DNA of 64,000 nucleotides. Source: Phycisphaerales bacterium (lineage in GTDB: Bacteria > Planctomycetota > Phycisphaerae > Phycisphaerales > UBA1924). The notes beneath the pieces are model-generated. The model saw only the letters and a program-made list of their open reading frames with translations. It did not search any database and was not told the DNA's origin. Where the stretch lies: positions 496,001-560,000 of the forward strand of contig JAJDDK010000006.1 in NCBI GenBank assembly GCA_029260345.1, in the 5' to 3' direction. Below, one piece after another: positions 1-8,167 of the stretch (the stretch's first letter is position 1; every line of letters begins with the position of its first letter). The position numbers and the translations under genes were made by a program.

Positions 1-727
1 CGATCGGGTTCGCGGGACTGTGATTGCCGCTGTACATGAAGACAAACGTATCGCCGAGTTCGTGCTTGGCGCGGAATGGATTGGTCGCGCGATCGACAGG
101 ATCAAGCTGATCTTCGTGCGGCCACGGCGGCAGAATGACGGCTTTGTCCGAAACATCGCGTTTGCGATTGACGCGCTCCAGCATGAAACGGTCCAGCACA
201 ACGACGCGCTTGGAGCGTTTCAGGATCATCCGATTGAGCGCGTTGAAGACGCGAGCGGGGATTGATCGCTCGGTGATGTTGCCCATCTCGATCATCTGAT
301 CGGGGTTGAGGTCCATCACCCAGTACGTGATCGGGGCGCCGCGCAGGAAGCTGATTAGCACTGCCGCGATCGAGCACATCGGGGGCGACGTACTGACGAG
401 GATGCCGTCAACTCGGCGCATGAACAAGCCGCGCACGAGCGCCTGAATCATGAAAAGGCAGCCGCCGAGCAGTCGAATGGCGATGGACTTCTTTCCGAAG
501 CTCGACAGCGGCAGCCGTCGAATCTCAACGCCTTCAATCGTTTCGTGCTTTGGATATTGAACTGAGGGGTCATCGTATCCGCGCGAGGCGGTCAGCACGC
601 GCACGCGGTATCCCCGCGCCGCCATGGACTGCGCAGCGTCCGCCATGTGCTGACCGACGCTGGCCGGGTCTGGCACATAGACCTGGGACAGCACCAGCAA
701 AGTTGGTTTGGATTGACCCGCAGCCAT
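1..727 (-). CDS. Glycosyltransferase, family 4 type (3' part missing)
   Basis: The reading frame opens with ATG at 727 and runs off the left edge, so only the first 242 residues are present. The N-terminus has the WbuB-like pattern of a GT-B donor-independent lobe: a beta strand followed by VYVPDPASVGQHMADAA and GYRVRVLTAS, then SPPMCSIAAV and an ITYWVMDLNPDQ stretch; the last visible residues, FVFMYSGNHSPANP, begin the second, nucleotide-sugar binding lobe. It probably adds a sugar to an exopolysaccharide or lipid-linked repeat at the inner face of the membrane. It starts 27 bp after the stop of the GDP-sugar epimerase gene on the same strand, which suggests one operon. The sugar specificity cannot be read from the sequence. 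Confidence 0.8.
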   Translation of the reverse strand, partial: MAAGQSKPTLLVLSQVYVPDPASVGQHMADAAQSMAARGYRVRVLTASRGYDDPSVQYPKHETIEGVEIRRLPLSSFGKKSIAIRLLGGCLFMIQALVRGLFMRRVDGILVSTSPPMCSIAAVLISFLRGAPITYWVMDLNPDQMIEMGNITERSIPARVFNALNRMILKRSKRVVVLDRFMLERVNRKRDVSDKAVILPPWPHEDQLDPVDRATNPFRAKHELGDTFVFMYSGNHSPANPI

Positions 728-754
728 GCGTCTTGGAAGTGTTGGAGTGTTGGT

Positions 755-1816
755 TCAGCCGCCGGCTTCGACGGAGAGTTCCTTCTTGTGCACATGGGCG
801 CCCTTGGGCGCTACGGCGCGCGGTCCGAGCTTGCCCTTGTACTTGGCCATGTACTCGTCGTAAATCCACTTGTAGGTTTTTTCCATACCGTCGCGGAGAC
901 GAATGGAAGGGGCCCAGCCGAGGCGCTCCTGAATCATCGTGTTGTCGCTGTTACGCCCATTGACGCCTTTCGGGGCGTCGAGGTTGTAGTTGCGCTTCAG
1001 CTTGATGCCGGCGATTTCCTCGACGATGTCCACAAGCTGGTTGATCGTGACAAGTTCATCGGAACCGAGATTCAGCGGCTCAAGACAGTCGCTGTGCAGG
1101 ATCATCTGCGAGCCTTTGAGGCAGTCGTCGATGTACATGAAGGAACGGGTTTGCTTTCCGTCGCCCCAGATTTCGATCGTGTGATCGCCGGAGAGCTTGG
1201 CTTCGATGAGCTTGCGGCACATCGCGGCAGGAGCCTTTTCGCGGCCGCCTTCCCACGTTCCAAGCGGGCCGTACACGTTGTGGAAACGAGCCACGCGCGT
1301 GTGCAGGTTGAAGTCTTCACGGAAGTGGCGGCACATGCGCTCGGAGAAAAGCTTCTCCCAGCCGTAGCCGTCCTCGGGCTGCGCGGGGTACGCGTCAGCT
1401 TCCTTCAGTGCGACGACGTCTTCACTCGTCTGCTTGTCGGCGTTGTAAACGCACGCGGACGAGGAATAGAAGTACTTGCCCACGCCGGCGTCTCGGGCCG
1501 CCATCAGCATATGCGTGTTGATCAGCACCGAGAGCATGCACTCGGCCTTGTGCGTTTCGATGAAGCCCATGCCGCCCATGTCGGCGGCGAGCTGATAGAT
1601 CTCACCGGCGCCTTTGCATGCCTTGTGGCAATTGCCGAGGTCCATGAGGTCCATCTGCAGGTTTTCGACACCATCGAGACATTGGTACCACTCATTGAAT
1701 GGTTTGATGTCCACGGAACGGATGCGGGTGTATCCCTGATCGCGCAGGTTTGCGACGAGGTGTCCACCGATAAAACCGCCGCCACCAGCGACGACGACGA
1801 GTTGGTCCTTGCTCAT
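755..1816 (-). CDS. GDP-mannose 3,5-epimerase type NAD-dependent epimerase
   Basis: An extended SDR enzyme of 353 residues. It has the nucleotide-binding motif GGGGFIGG (residues 11-18), the SSSACVY strand near 118-124 and the catalytic pair Tyr151/Lys155 in YGWEK. The phrases ADMGGMGFIE, EGGREKAPAAMCRK and WGDGKQTRSF are characteristic of GDP-mannose 3,5-epimerase, which makes GDP-L-galactose or GDP-L-gulose from GDP-mannose. The ATG at 1816 is preferred to one 21 bp upstream because GGAGAGAGGA lies just before it. It sits between a glycosyltransferase and a GDP-fucose-synthase-like gene on the same strand, which fits a role in building a surface polysaccharide. A related GDP-sugar epimerase activity cannot be excluded. 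Confidence 0.85.
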   Translation of the reverse strand: MSKDQLVVVAGGGGFIGGHLVANLRDQGYTRIRSVDIKPFNEWYQCLDGVENLQMDLMDLGNCHKACKGAGEIYQLAADMGGMGFIETHKAECMLSVLINTHMLMAARDAGVGKYFYSSSACVYNADKQTSEDVVALKEADAYPAQPEDGYGWEKLFSERMCRHFREDFNLHTRVARFHNVYGPLGTWEGGREKAPAAMCRKLIEAKLSGDHTIEIWGDGKQTRSFMYIDDCLKGSQMILHSDCLEPLNLGSDELVTINQLVDIVEEIAGIKLKRNYNLDAPKGVNGRNSDNTMIQERLGWAPSIRLRDGMEKTYKWIYDEYMAKYKGKLGPRAVAPKGAHVHKKELSVEAGG

Positions 1817-2052
1817 GCTTCCTCTCTCCATCAACAAGCGAGATCAGCGCTTCGATACGCGATTCTGCGGCCTTCATCGACCGCTCGCGGGCGAGTCTAC
1901 ACCCCTGTGGGCCGAAGCGGCGTCGAGTCGCCGTCGCGCCGGCGCCTTCAGGCGAATGCTCCGCAGCCGCCCTGAGACGTCCGAAAATGTGAGTTCCCAT
2001 CTGCCGCACGCTGCGGCTCCCAGGGTCAGTACGCCGCGGGCCAATCACGGGT

Positions 2053-3039
2053 TCAGGTTTCGCATTTCAATCGCGACCGTTCGGCGCGCCGCCAGTCGAT
2101 TGTTCGGCGAAGCCCAGTGTCGAATGAAAACTGCGCTTTCCATCCGAGCTGTTTGGTGGCGCGGGTGACATCTGCAAGCACGAGCGGCGCCCCATCAGGT
2201 TTGCCGGTGTCCCATTCGATGGCGCCTCGGTAGCCCGCGTGAGAGGCGACGACTTCTGCGAGTTGTTTGATGCTGATCGCTTCGCCGGCGCCGAGATTGA
2301 TCGGGTCGGGCGATGTAATTCGTTCGGCAGCGCGGATCACGCCTTCGGCGGCGTCATCAACGAAGAGAAAATCACGTTTCGGTGAGCCCGTTCCCCAGCA
2401 CGTGACGCTTTGTGCTTTTTCATCGACCGCTGAAAGAAAGCGATCAATCATCGCGGCGACGACATTGCTGCGCGTCGGGTCAAATTCGGCGCCGGGGCCG
2501 TAAAGGTTTGAAAGCACAACGTATGAGGATTCCAGTCCGAACTCGCGGTGCGCCGCATCGAGCGATTGCCAGAGCAATCGTTTTGCGATGCCGTACGGCG
2601 CTGTTGGTTGCGCGGGGTAACCATTCCACAATTGATCCTCGGAAATGGGGAGCGTGGCTTCGCTCGGGTACGCGCACATGGAACCGACGCCAACGACGCG
2701 AATGCCGCGGTCCACGAGTCCTGCATCCACAAGTCCGCGGACCAAGCCGAGCGCCATGAGACTGTTGTCGATCAGGGCGGAAGTGGGGTGATCGCGATGG
2801 AAGCCGACGCCACCCGCGACAGCGGCGGCATGAATGATGACGCCGCGCTCGCTCGTGCCGAAGACGTCGTTGAGGAGGTAGCGGCACTGGCTCGGATCGC
2901 GAAGGTCGCAGTCGAGGCTGGACGGGGTCGCAATCATCTCATGGGCGACGCCGCGGGCTCGCAGGCCGCGCCGGATGGCCTGGCCGAGGAATCCGCGACC
3001 GCCAGTGAGAAGGATTCGCTGCTGAGTCAGGTCGGGCAT
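2053..3039 (-). CDS. GDP-L-fucose synthase-like NAD-dependent epimerase/reductase
   Basis: A 328-residue extended SDR protein with GGRGFLG (13-19) for dinucleotide binding. The region GSMCAYPSEATLPISEDQLW followed by PYGIAK matches the layout of GDP-fucose synthases, with Tyr and Lys of YxxxK as the catalytic pair; WGTGSPKRDFLFVDD follows as in that family. The expected product is GDP-L-fucose or another 6-deoxy or epimerised GDP-hexose. A longer frame opens at 3108, but the ATG at 3039 gives the family's usual length and places the first beta strand correctly. No GDP-mannose 4,6-dehydratase is visible in the window, so the substrate supply is not shown here and the exact product is uncertain. 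Confidence 0.78.
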   Translation of the reverse strand: MPDLTQQRILLTGGRGFLGQAIRRGLRARGVAHEMIATPSSLDCDLRDPSQCRYLLNDVFGTSERGVIIHAAAVAGGVGFHRDHPTSALIDNSLMALGLVRGLVDAGLVDRGIRVVGVGSMCAYPSEATLPISEDQLWNGYPAQPTAPYGIAKRLLWQSLDAAHREFGLESSYVVLSNLYGPGAEFDPTRSNVVAAMIDRFLSAVDEKAQSVTCWGTGSPKRDFLFVDDAAEGVIRAAERITSPDPINLGAGEAISIKQLAEVVASHAGYRGAIEWDTGKPDGAPLVLADVTRATKQLGWKAQFSFDTGLRRTIDWRRAERSRLKCET

Positions 3040-3250
3040 GGATGTTTCCGGCGAGAGGTAGGGCGGCCAAGTAGTCGATTCGGGCAGGCAGTCGGATCGG
3101 GCGGGCAAAAATCCCCCAAATCCGGTCGAAATCCAAATGTACTGCCCACACCACGTCGCGGCGCCGAAGCAGAGGCGCCGCTACGCTTCCTGACCCACAG
3201 CAATGGGCTGAAGTACCAAACGGACCTTAGAGAAACGCGGGAGTAAGAAG

Positions 3251-4432
3251 ATGTCGTCGGGATTGATTGAGGCGCACGGCGGAACGTTGGTGAATCGAGT
3301 GGTGAGCGAGAGCGACGCCGCGAAGCTGAAGGCGGAGGCGTCGTCATTGCCGTCGATCGACCTCTCGATGAAGCAATCGTGCGATCTCGAGATGATTGGC
3401 ATCGGGGCGTTCAGTCCGTTAACGGGCTTCATGGGCGAAGCGGATTTCAAGTCCGTGTGCGATTCGATGAAGCTGGCGTCCGGCGACGTGTGGCCGATTC
3501 CGATTCTGCTGTCCGTGGACAAGGCGAAGGCGCCGAAGGTCGGCGAGCGCGTCGCTTTGTACGCGAAAGCGCCGTCCACCGGCGAGCGTTTGCTTCAGGG
3601 CATCATCACGGTGAAGGAAGTCTTCGCGCACGACAAGAAGCGCGAAATTCCGAACGTCTTCCGCACCGAGGACGCCGCGCACCCCGGCGCCAAGCAGGTG
3701 ATGGATGAAGGCGATGTGTGCGTCGCCGGGCCCGTCGATGTGATCCAGCCCTGTGTTGATCCGGACGGACCCGAGGCGTTTCTCGATCACCGCAAGACGC
3801 CCGCACAAACACGTGAAATCTTTAAGAAGCGCGGCTGGAAAACAGTCGCCGCGTTCCAGACGCGCAACCCGATTCACCGTGCTCACGAGTACCTCTGCAA
3901 GTGCGCTCAGGAGATTGCTGACGGCCTGCTGATTCACCCGCTGGTTGGTGAGACCAAGCCCGGCGATATTCCCGCGGGAACGCGTATGGAGTGCTACAGC
4001 GTCCTGATCGACAAGTACTTCGTCCCGGACCGTACGGCGCTGACCGTGATGCCCGCCGCGATGCGTTACGCTGGCCCGCGCGAAGCGGTGCTGCACGCGA
4101 TCATCCGCAAGAACTACGGCTGCACGCACTTCATCGTCGGTCGCGATCACGCCGGTGTGGGTGACTATTACGGCACGTACGACGCCCAGAACATCTTCGA
4201 TGAACTGGACATGGGGAATCTGAAGATTCTGCCGCTGAAGTTCGAGCATTCCGCGTGGTGCAAAGAGTGCGGCGGCATGACCTCCGCCAAGACCTGCCCT
4301 CACGGAGGCGAGCACAAGATCTTCTTGTCCGGCACCAAGGTGCGCGAGATGCTCGCCAAGGGCGAGAAGCCCCCGATGGAGTTCAGTCGTCCGGAGGTTG
4401 CGGAGAAGCTGTTCGGGTGGGCGAAGGGCTGA
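3251..4432 (+). CDS. sat: Sulfate adenylyltransferase (ATP sulfurylase)
   Basis: A 393-residue single-chain ATP sulfurylase, which makes adenosine 5'-phosphosulfate from ATP and sulfate. The signature QTRNPIHRAHE is at residues 203-213 and the second nucleotide-binding segment GRDHAGVGDYYG at about 297-308; a CxxC...C..H cluster near 336-352 resembles the zinc-carrying form found in many bacteria. There is no fused APS kinase and no cysN/cysD, and no APS reductase or kinase lies nearby. It is transcribed away from the GDP-sugar genes and toward the UDP-sugar genes. It could feed sulfur assimilation or sulfation of the polysaccharide; only the reaction is firm. Confidence 0.95.
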   Translation: MSSGLIEAHGGTLVNRVVSESDAAKLKAEASSLPSIDLSMKQSCDLEMIGIGAFSPLTGFMGEADFKSVCDSMKLASGDVWPIPILLSVDKAKAPKVGERVALYAKAPSTGERLLQGIITVKEVFAHDKKREIPNVFRTEDAAHPGAKQVMDEGDVCVAGPVDVIQPCVDPDGPEAFLDHRKTPAQTREIFKKRGWKTVAAFQTRNPIHRAHEYLCKCAQEIADGLLIHPLVGETKPGDIPAGTRMECYSVLIDKYFVPDRTALTVMPAAMRYAGPREAVLHAIIRKNYGCTHFIVGRDHAGVGDYYGTYDAQNIFDELDMGNLKILPLKFEHSAWCKECGGMTSAKTCPHGGEHKIFLSGTKVREMLAKGEKPPMEFSRPEVAEKLFGWAKG

Positions 4433-4529
4433 TCTCTGATCCCTCTCCCTTGGGAGAGGCCAGGTGAGGGCTCATTCTCCTACTCCCTTTTACTTCGCTC
4501 ATTCGGGCGAAGAGTCCATTGCAAGTAAC

Positions 4530-4547
4530 CACTGCTCAAGAGCAGTG
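4530..4547. repeat. Dispersed palindromic repeat, CACTGCTC family, copy 1
   Basis: A perfect inverted repeat, CACTGCTC-AA-GAGCAGTG, followed by GGCACAC. Closely similar copies occur at 4621, 27310 and 27358. No T-tract follows, so it is not an obvious terminator. Confidence 0.85.
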
Positions 4548-4579
4548 GCACACGTTGTTGAAAGCACCATGAACGGTGG

Positions 4580-4598
4580 GACGGGCGTCTCGCCCGTC
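4580..4598. repeat. Dispersed palindromic repeat, GACGGGCG family, copy 1
   Basis: GACGGGCG-TCT-CGCCCGTC forms an 8-bp stem with a 3-nt loop, inside a longer shared unit that also includes the flanking GGTGG. Related copies lie at 6490-6508 and, inside proS, at 38351-38380. Confidence 0.85.
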
Positions 4599-4620
4599 TG
4601 TCGGGCAATGGCCTTCGAAT

Positions 4621-4638
4621 CACTGCTCAAGAGCGGTG
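4621..4638. repeat. Dispersed palindromic repeat, CACTGCTC family, copy 2
   Basis: CACTGCTCAAGAGCGGTG followed by GGCACAC: one base differs from copy 1, which weakens one arm pair. It lies 38 bp before the small gene at 4676. Confidence 0.8.
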
Positions 4639-4675
4639 GCACACCTATTGCGCGGCACATCTAGAATGGGTCTCG

Positions 4676-4891
4676 ATGGACCCGAAGCCGCGGCCGAATC
4701 GTGAGAAGTATCTGGAGACGCTCCGGCGCATGACCGGCGAGGAGCGCGTGCGCAAGGCGTTCGAACTCTCGGAGATGGCCAAACAAGCCATGCTGGACGG
4801 CTTGCGCTCGCGCCACCCGGAGGCAGATGAGGCGACCATCCGCCGCATGTATCTTGCGCGGCTGAGCGAATGTCACAACAGGAATTACTAA
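4676..4891 (+). CDS. Small helical protein paired with a nucleotidyltransferase domain (possible antitoxin)
   Basis: A 71-residue, charged, apparently all-helical protein ([19 protein letters not shown] at the start, ending [12 protein letters not shown]). I do not recognise a named domain. It overlaps the start of the next gene by 22 bp, the usual arrangement of a co-translated two-gene module. The partner begins with a nucleotidyltransferase fold of the kind found in type IV or MNT/HEPN-like toxin-antitoxin pairs, so a partner or antitoxin role is plausible but inferred only from context. Confidence 0.6.
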   Translation: MDPKPRPNREKYLETLRRMTGEERVRKAFELSEMAKQAMLDGLRSRHPEADEATIRRMYLARLSECHNRNY

Positions 4892-6432
4892 TTCGGGTTG
4901 CCGCGACACTGAATCAACTCGGTGTCGAGTACCTCGTGACAGGTTCCGTTGCTTCGAGTTTTCATGGCGAACCACGAGCGACCCATGATGCGGACCTTGT
5001 CATTGCACTTTCACGCGATTCGGTAGAACGATTGGTGGCGTCTTTTCCCGAATCCGAGTTCTATTTGAGCAATGCTGCAATTCAAGAGGCGATCGCGCTC
5101 GGGGGGATGTTTAACATTCTCAGCGTTGAGTCTGGGGACAAGATCGACTGCTGGATGCTGACCAATACGGGTTTCGACCAATCACGATTTGCCAGGCGAA
5201 TGTCGGTGTCTATGTTCGGATCGACGCTTTCGATTCAGTCCGTAGAAGACACGATTGTGAGCAAGTTGATTTGGGCCAAGGAATCGGGCGGCAGTGAGAA
5301 GCAACTTTCTGATGTTCGCTCAATTCTCGAACTCCGTTCCGGTGACTTGGACCTCGCATACATTCTCCAGTGGGTCAAATTGCTTAACCTCGATGCGCTT
5401 TGGAAACAGTGCCAAAGCAAATTGTCCACGGCAATCGCTATCGTGCTCAGCGTGAATCACTCTGCCCTCGTCACCGGCGGCTCCGGGTTTCTCGGCAGCC
5501 ATCTCTGCGACCGGCTTATGGAGTCCGGGGCGCGAGTGGTGTGCGTGGACAATTTCTTCACCGGTGTGCGCGCCAACGTTGAACATCTGCTCAATCGGCC
5601 GGAGTTCACGCTGATCGAGCATGACGTGGTCGAGCCGCTGGATCCGCAGCGCGTCGGGCCGATCGACCGTATCTACAACCTTGCGTGCCCGGCGAGTCCG
5701 CCGCACTACCAGTACGACCCGGTCTCCACGATGAAGACATCGGTGCTGGGCGCGCTGAACATGCTGGAGCTCGCGCACCTGACCGGTGCGCGCATTCTGC
5801 AAGCTTCCACCAGCGAGGTGTACGGTGATCCGGAAGAGCATCCGCAGCGGGAGAGCTATCGCGGGTGCGTAAATCCGATCGGGCCGCGGGCGTGTTACGA
5901 CGAGGGCAAGCGGGCGGCGGAGACGTTGTTCTTTGACTACCGGCGCACGCGCGGCGTGGACATCCGCGTGGCACGGATTTTCAATACGTACGGGCCGCGG
6001 ATGCATCCATTTGATGGGCGCGTGGTGTCGAATTTCATCCGTCAGGCGCTGGTGGGAGAAGATCTGACAATCTACGGCGATGGCGAGCAGACTCGGTCGT
6101 TTTGTTACGTGGATGATCTGGTGGATGGGCTGATGAGCTTGATGGAGGACGGCGACGATTCGCCAGGCCCCGTCAATCTCGGCAATCCGGGAGAATTCAC
6201 AATTCGTGAGCTTGCGGATCAGGTGCTGAAATTGACCGGCGCCAATTCGAAGATCGTGACGCGGCCTCTGCCGGTGGACGATCCAAAGCAGCGACGTCCG
6301 GATATCGCGCTTGCCGGGAATCGCCTCGGATGGCGTCCGACGATTGAACTGGCGGAAGGTCTTGAAAAGACAATCGCCTGGTTTCGCTCCATCGATGTGA
6401 GCGGCTACAGTCCACCCACGCCTGCGGGCTGA
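4870..6432 (+). CDS. Nucleotidyltransferase domain fused in frame to UDP-glucuronate decarboxylase (UXS)
   Basis: One uninterrupted frame of 520 codons holds two unrelated proteins. Residues 1 to about 185 are a nucleotidyltransferase-like domain ([23 protein letters not shown], then [12 protein letters not shown] and a helical tail). From residue 195 on it is a complete UDP-glucuronate decarboxylase: TGGSGFLG at 202-209, [13 protein letters not shown], catalytic Tyr343/Lys347 in YDEGK, and [11 protein letters not shown] converts UDP-glucuronate to UDP-xylose, using the product of the dehydrogenase encoded next. Bacterial UXS is normally about 310-330 residues and stands alone; an in-frame GTG at 5452 would give 326 residues, but no clear ribosome binding site precedes it. 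So either a true fusion is made, or UXS is translated from the internal GTG after the stop codon of the upstream gene was lost. The first part is A+T-richer than the rest. Confidence 0.85.
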   Translation: MSQQELLIRVAATLNQLGVEYLVTGSVASSFHGEPRATHDADLVIALSRDSVERLVASFPESEFYLSNAAIQEAIALGGMFNILSVESGDKIDCWMLTNTGFDQSRFARRMSVSMFGSTLSIQSVEDTIVSKLIWAKESGGSEKQLSDVRSILELRSGDLDLAYILQWVKLLNLDALWKQCQSKLSTAIAIVLSVNHSALVTGGSGFLGSHLCDRLMESGARVVCVDNFFTGVRANVEHLLNRPEFTLIEHDVVEPLDPQRVGPIDRIYNLACPASPPHYQYDPVSTMKTSVLGALNMLELAHLTGARILQASTSEVYGDPEEHPQRESYRGCVNPIGPRACYDEGKRAAETLFFDYRRTRGVDIRVARIFNTYGPRMHPFDGRVVSNFIRQALVGEDLTIYGDGEQTRSFCYVDDLVDGLMSLMEDGDDSPGPVNLGNPGEFTIRELADQVLKLTGANSKIVTRPLPVDDPKQRRPDIALAGNRLGWRPTIELAEGLEKTIAWFRSIDVSGYSPPTPAG

Positions 6433-6489
6433 GGCGGATGGGCTCGATTGACGTCCGCGCACAGCTCGGAGAACTGTGCCACCGGGACG

Positions 6490-6508
6490 AACGGGCGAGA
6501 CGCCCGTT
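6490..6508. repeat. Dispersed palindromic repeat, GACGGGCG family, copy 2
   Basis: AACGGGCG-AGA-CGCCCGTT with the flanking CCACCGCT, in the intergenic space between UXS and UDP-glucose dehydrogenase. It is the same unit as at 4580 in the other orientation. Confidence 0.85.
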
Positions 6509-6538
6509 CCACCGCTTTCTTTCTTTTGGAGCGACGTA

Positions 6539-7963
6539 ATGCGTATGGCAGTCGTTGGGGCGGGATACGTCGGTCTGGTGACCGGCGCCTGCTTCGCCAA
6601 TACGGGGCACGATGTCACCTTTGTCGATATCGACGAAGACCGCGTGGACTTTCTGCGCCGCGGCGGCTGTCCAATCTACGAGCCCGGATTGCAGGAACTG
6701 ATGGCCCGCAATGTGGAGGCCGGACGCATTCGCTTTACGACAGACGCGATGGCGGCGTATCAGAACGCACAAGTCATCTTCATTTGCGTGGGCACACCAA
6801 CGGGCGATGACGGCGAGCCTGATCTTGGCGCGGTTTGGGCCAGCGCTGATCAGGTTGCTGAAGCGATTGCCGAGGGCGCTCGAACGGGCGCGACGTCGGG
6901 CGCGACGTCGGGCGCACCGAAGATCGTGGTTGTGAAATCGACCGTGCCGGTGGGGACAACGCACAACGTCGCTGAACGAATTCGAGCTCGCGCCGGGAAG
7001 ACGCCGTTCCACATCGCCAACAATCCGGAGTTCTTGAAAGAGGGCGCCGCGATCAACGACTTTTTGCGCCCCGATCGTGTTGTGGTCGGTGTTGAGGATG
7101 ACGTCGCCGGCGAGGTGATGCGCGATATCTACGACCCATTCGTGCGGCAGGGCAATCCGATCCATGTGATGGATGTTCGCTCGAGCGAAATGGTGAAGTA
7201 CGCAAGCAACGCAATGCTCGCGACGAAGATTTCATTCATCAACGAAATGGCGAATTTGTGCGCGGCGCTCGGCGCCGACATCGACGAAGTGCGCCGCGGC
7301 ATGTGCGCGGACAAGCGCATCGGCAATCAGTTCTTGTTTCCCGGTCTCGGATTTGGCGGGTCGTGTTTCCCAAAGGACGTGCTGGCGTGCATGGCCATGG
7401 GGCGGCAGGCGGGCATCGCGATGGATGTCATCGCCGGCGTTCACACCGTCAACCAGCGCCAGCGCGTCGAGTTTCTCGATCGAATCCTCAATCGGTTTGA
7501 TTCTGAGGGCGGGCTTTCCGGGAAGACCATCGCGGTCTGGGGCGTCGCATTCAAGCCATCGACGGACGACATCCGCGAAGCGCCGGCGATCTCGATCATC
7601 CGGGGCTTGGCGGCGGCGGGCGCCCATGTCCGAATCTACGACCCCGAGGCACTGGAAAACGCACAGAACGAGCTCGGTGATTTTGCGGTTCCTTGTGACG
7701 ATCCATACGAAGCCGCGGCGGACGCCGAGGCTCTGGTGGTGTGTACGGACTGGGACGAATTCAAATCACCCGACTTTGAGCGTCTTCGCGATGCGATGGC
7801 GCGACCTATCATCTTTGACGGCCGCAACTTGTATCGACTCTCCACCATGCGGCGTCTGGGCTTTGAGCACCACTCAATCGGCCGGGCAAGTGTCCGAAAT
7901 GGGGAATTGTCGCCGGAAATTGTGGTCCAAGGCGTCTCTGGTGGCGTAACACCAGCTCGTTAG
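6539..7963 (+). CDS. ugd: UDP-glucose 6-dehydrogenase
   Basis: A 474-residue enzyme that oxidises UDP-glucose to UDP-glucuronate with NAD. The N-terminus carries GAGYVGLV (7-14) and YEPGLQELM; the NPEFLKEGAAINDF stretch and the nucleophile Cys276 in GFGGSCFPKD are the catalytic landmarks; the C-terminal domain has GVAFKPSTDDIREAP. The ATG at 6539 is chosen because TTTGGAG lies just upstream; an earlier in-frame start would translate the palindromic repeat. It follows the UXS gene, so the two give UDP-glucose to UDP-glucuronate to UDP-xylose. A 12-bp unit, repeated about 2.5 times at 6886-6915, inserts ATSGATSG into a surface loop. Confidence 0.93.
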   Translation: MRMAVVGAGYVGLVTGACFANTGHDVTFVDIDEDRVDFLRRGGCPIYEPGLQELMARNVEAGRIRFTTDAMAAYQNAQVIFICVGTPTGDDGEPDLGAVWASADQVAEAIAEGARTGATSGATSGAPKIVVVKSTVPVGTTHNVAERIRARAGKTPFHIANNPEFLKEGAAINDFLRPDRVVVGVEDDVAGEVMRDIYDPFVRQGNPIHVMDVRSSEMVKYASNAMLATKISFINEMANLCAALGADIDEVRRGMCADKRIGNQFLFPGLGFGGSCFPKDVLACMAMGRQAGIAMDVIAGVHTVNQRQRVEFLDRILNRFDSEGGLSGKTIAVWGVAFKPSTDDIREAPAISIIRGLAAAGAHVRIYDPEALENAQNELGDFAVPCDDPYEAAADAEALVVCTDWDEFKSPDFERLRDAMARPIIFDGRNLYRLSTMRRLGFEHHSIGRASVRNGELSPEIVVQGVSGGVTPAR

Positions 7964-8167
7964 GCGCCGCCGCAGAAAGAACTTTGGCTTCCGGGCGCGA
8001 AACTTCGCGATCCGCGAAGCGTACAAGGCGGTGAAGCCGAAGAGGGAGATGGCGATCGGTGATTCTTCACCACGCCGCTTCACGACGGATCGACACGCTG
8101 GCATCGGGGAACCGCCCCGGAGGGGTCGGCCGAGGCCAGCAGGAAATTTGGATCAGGAGCACTGCAG

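Noticed and set aside
647-1975. A 442-codon frame on the plus strand opposite the GDP-sugar epimerase
   Set aside because: Same situation: it mirrors a gene with clear family motifs and itself has none.
5320-6618. A 432-codon frame on the minus strand opposite UXS
   Set aside because: No domain, rich in Arg/His, and it covers the UXS motifs on the other strand.
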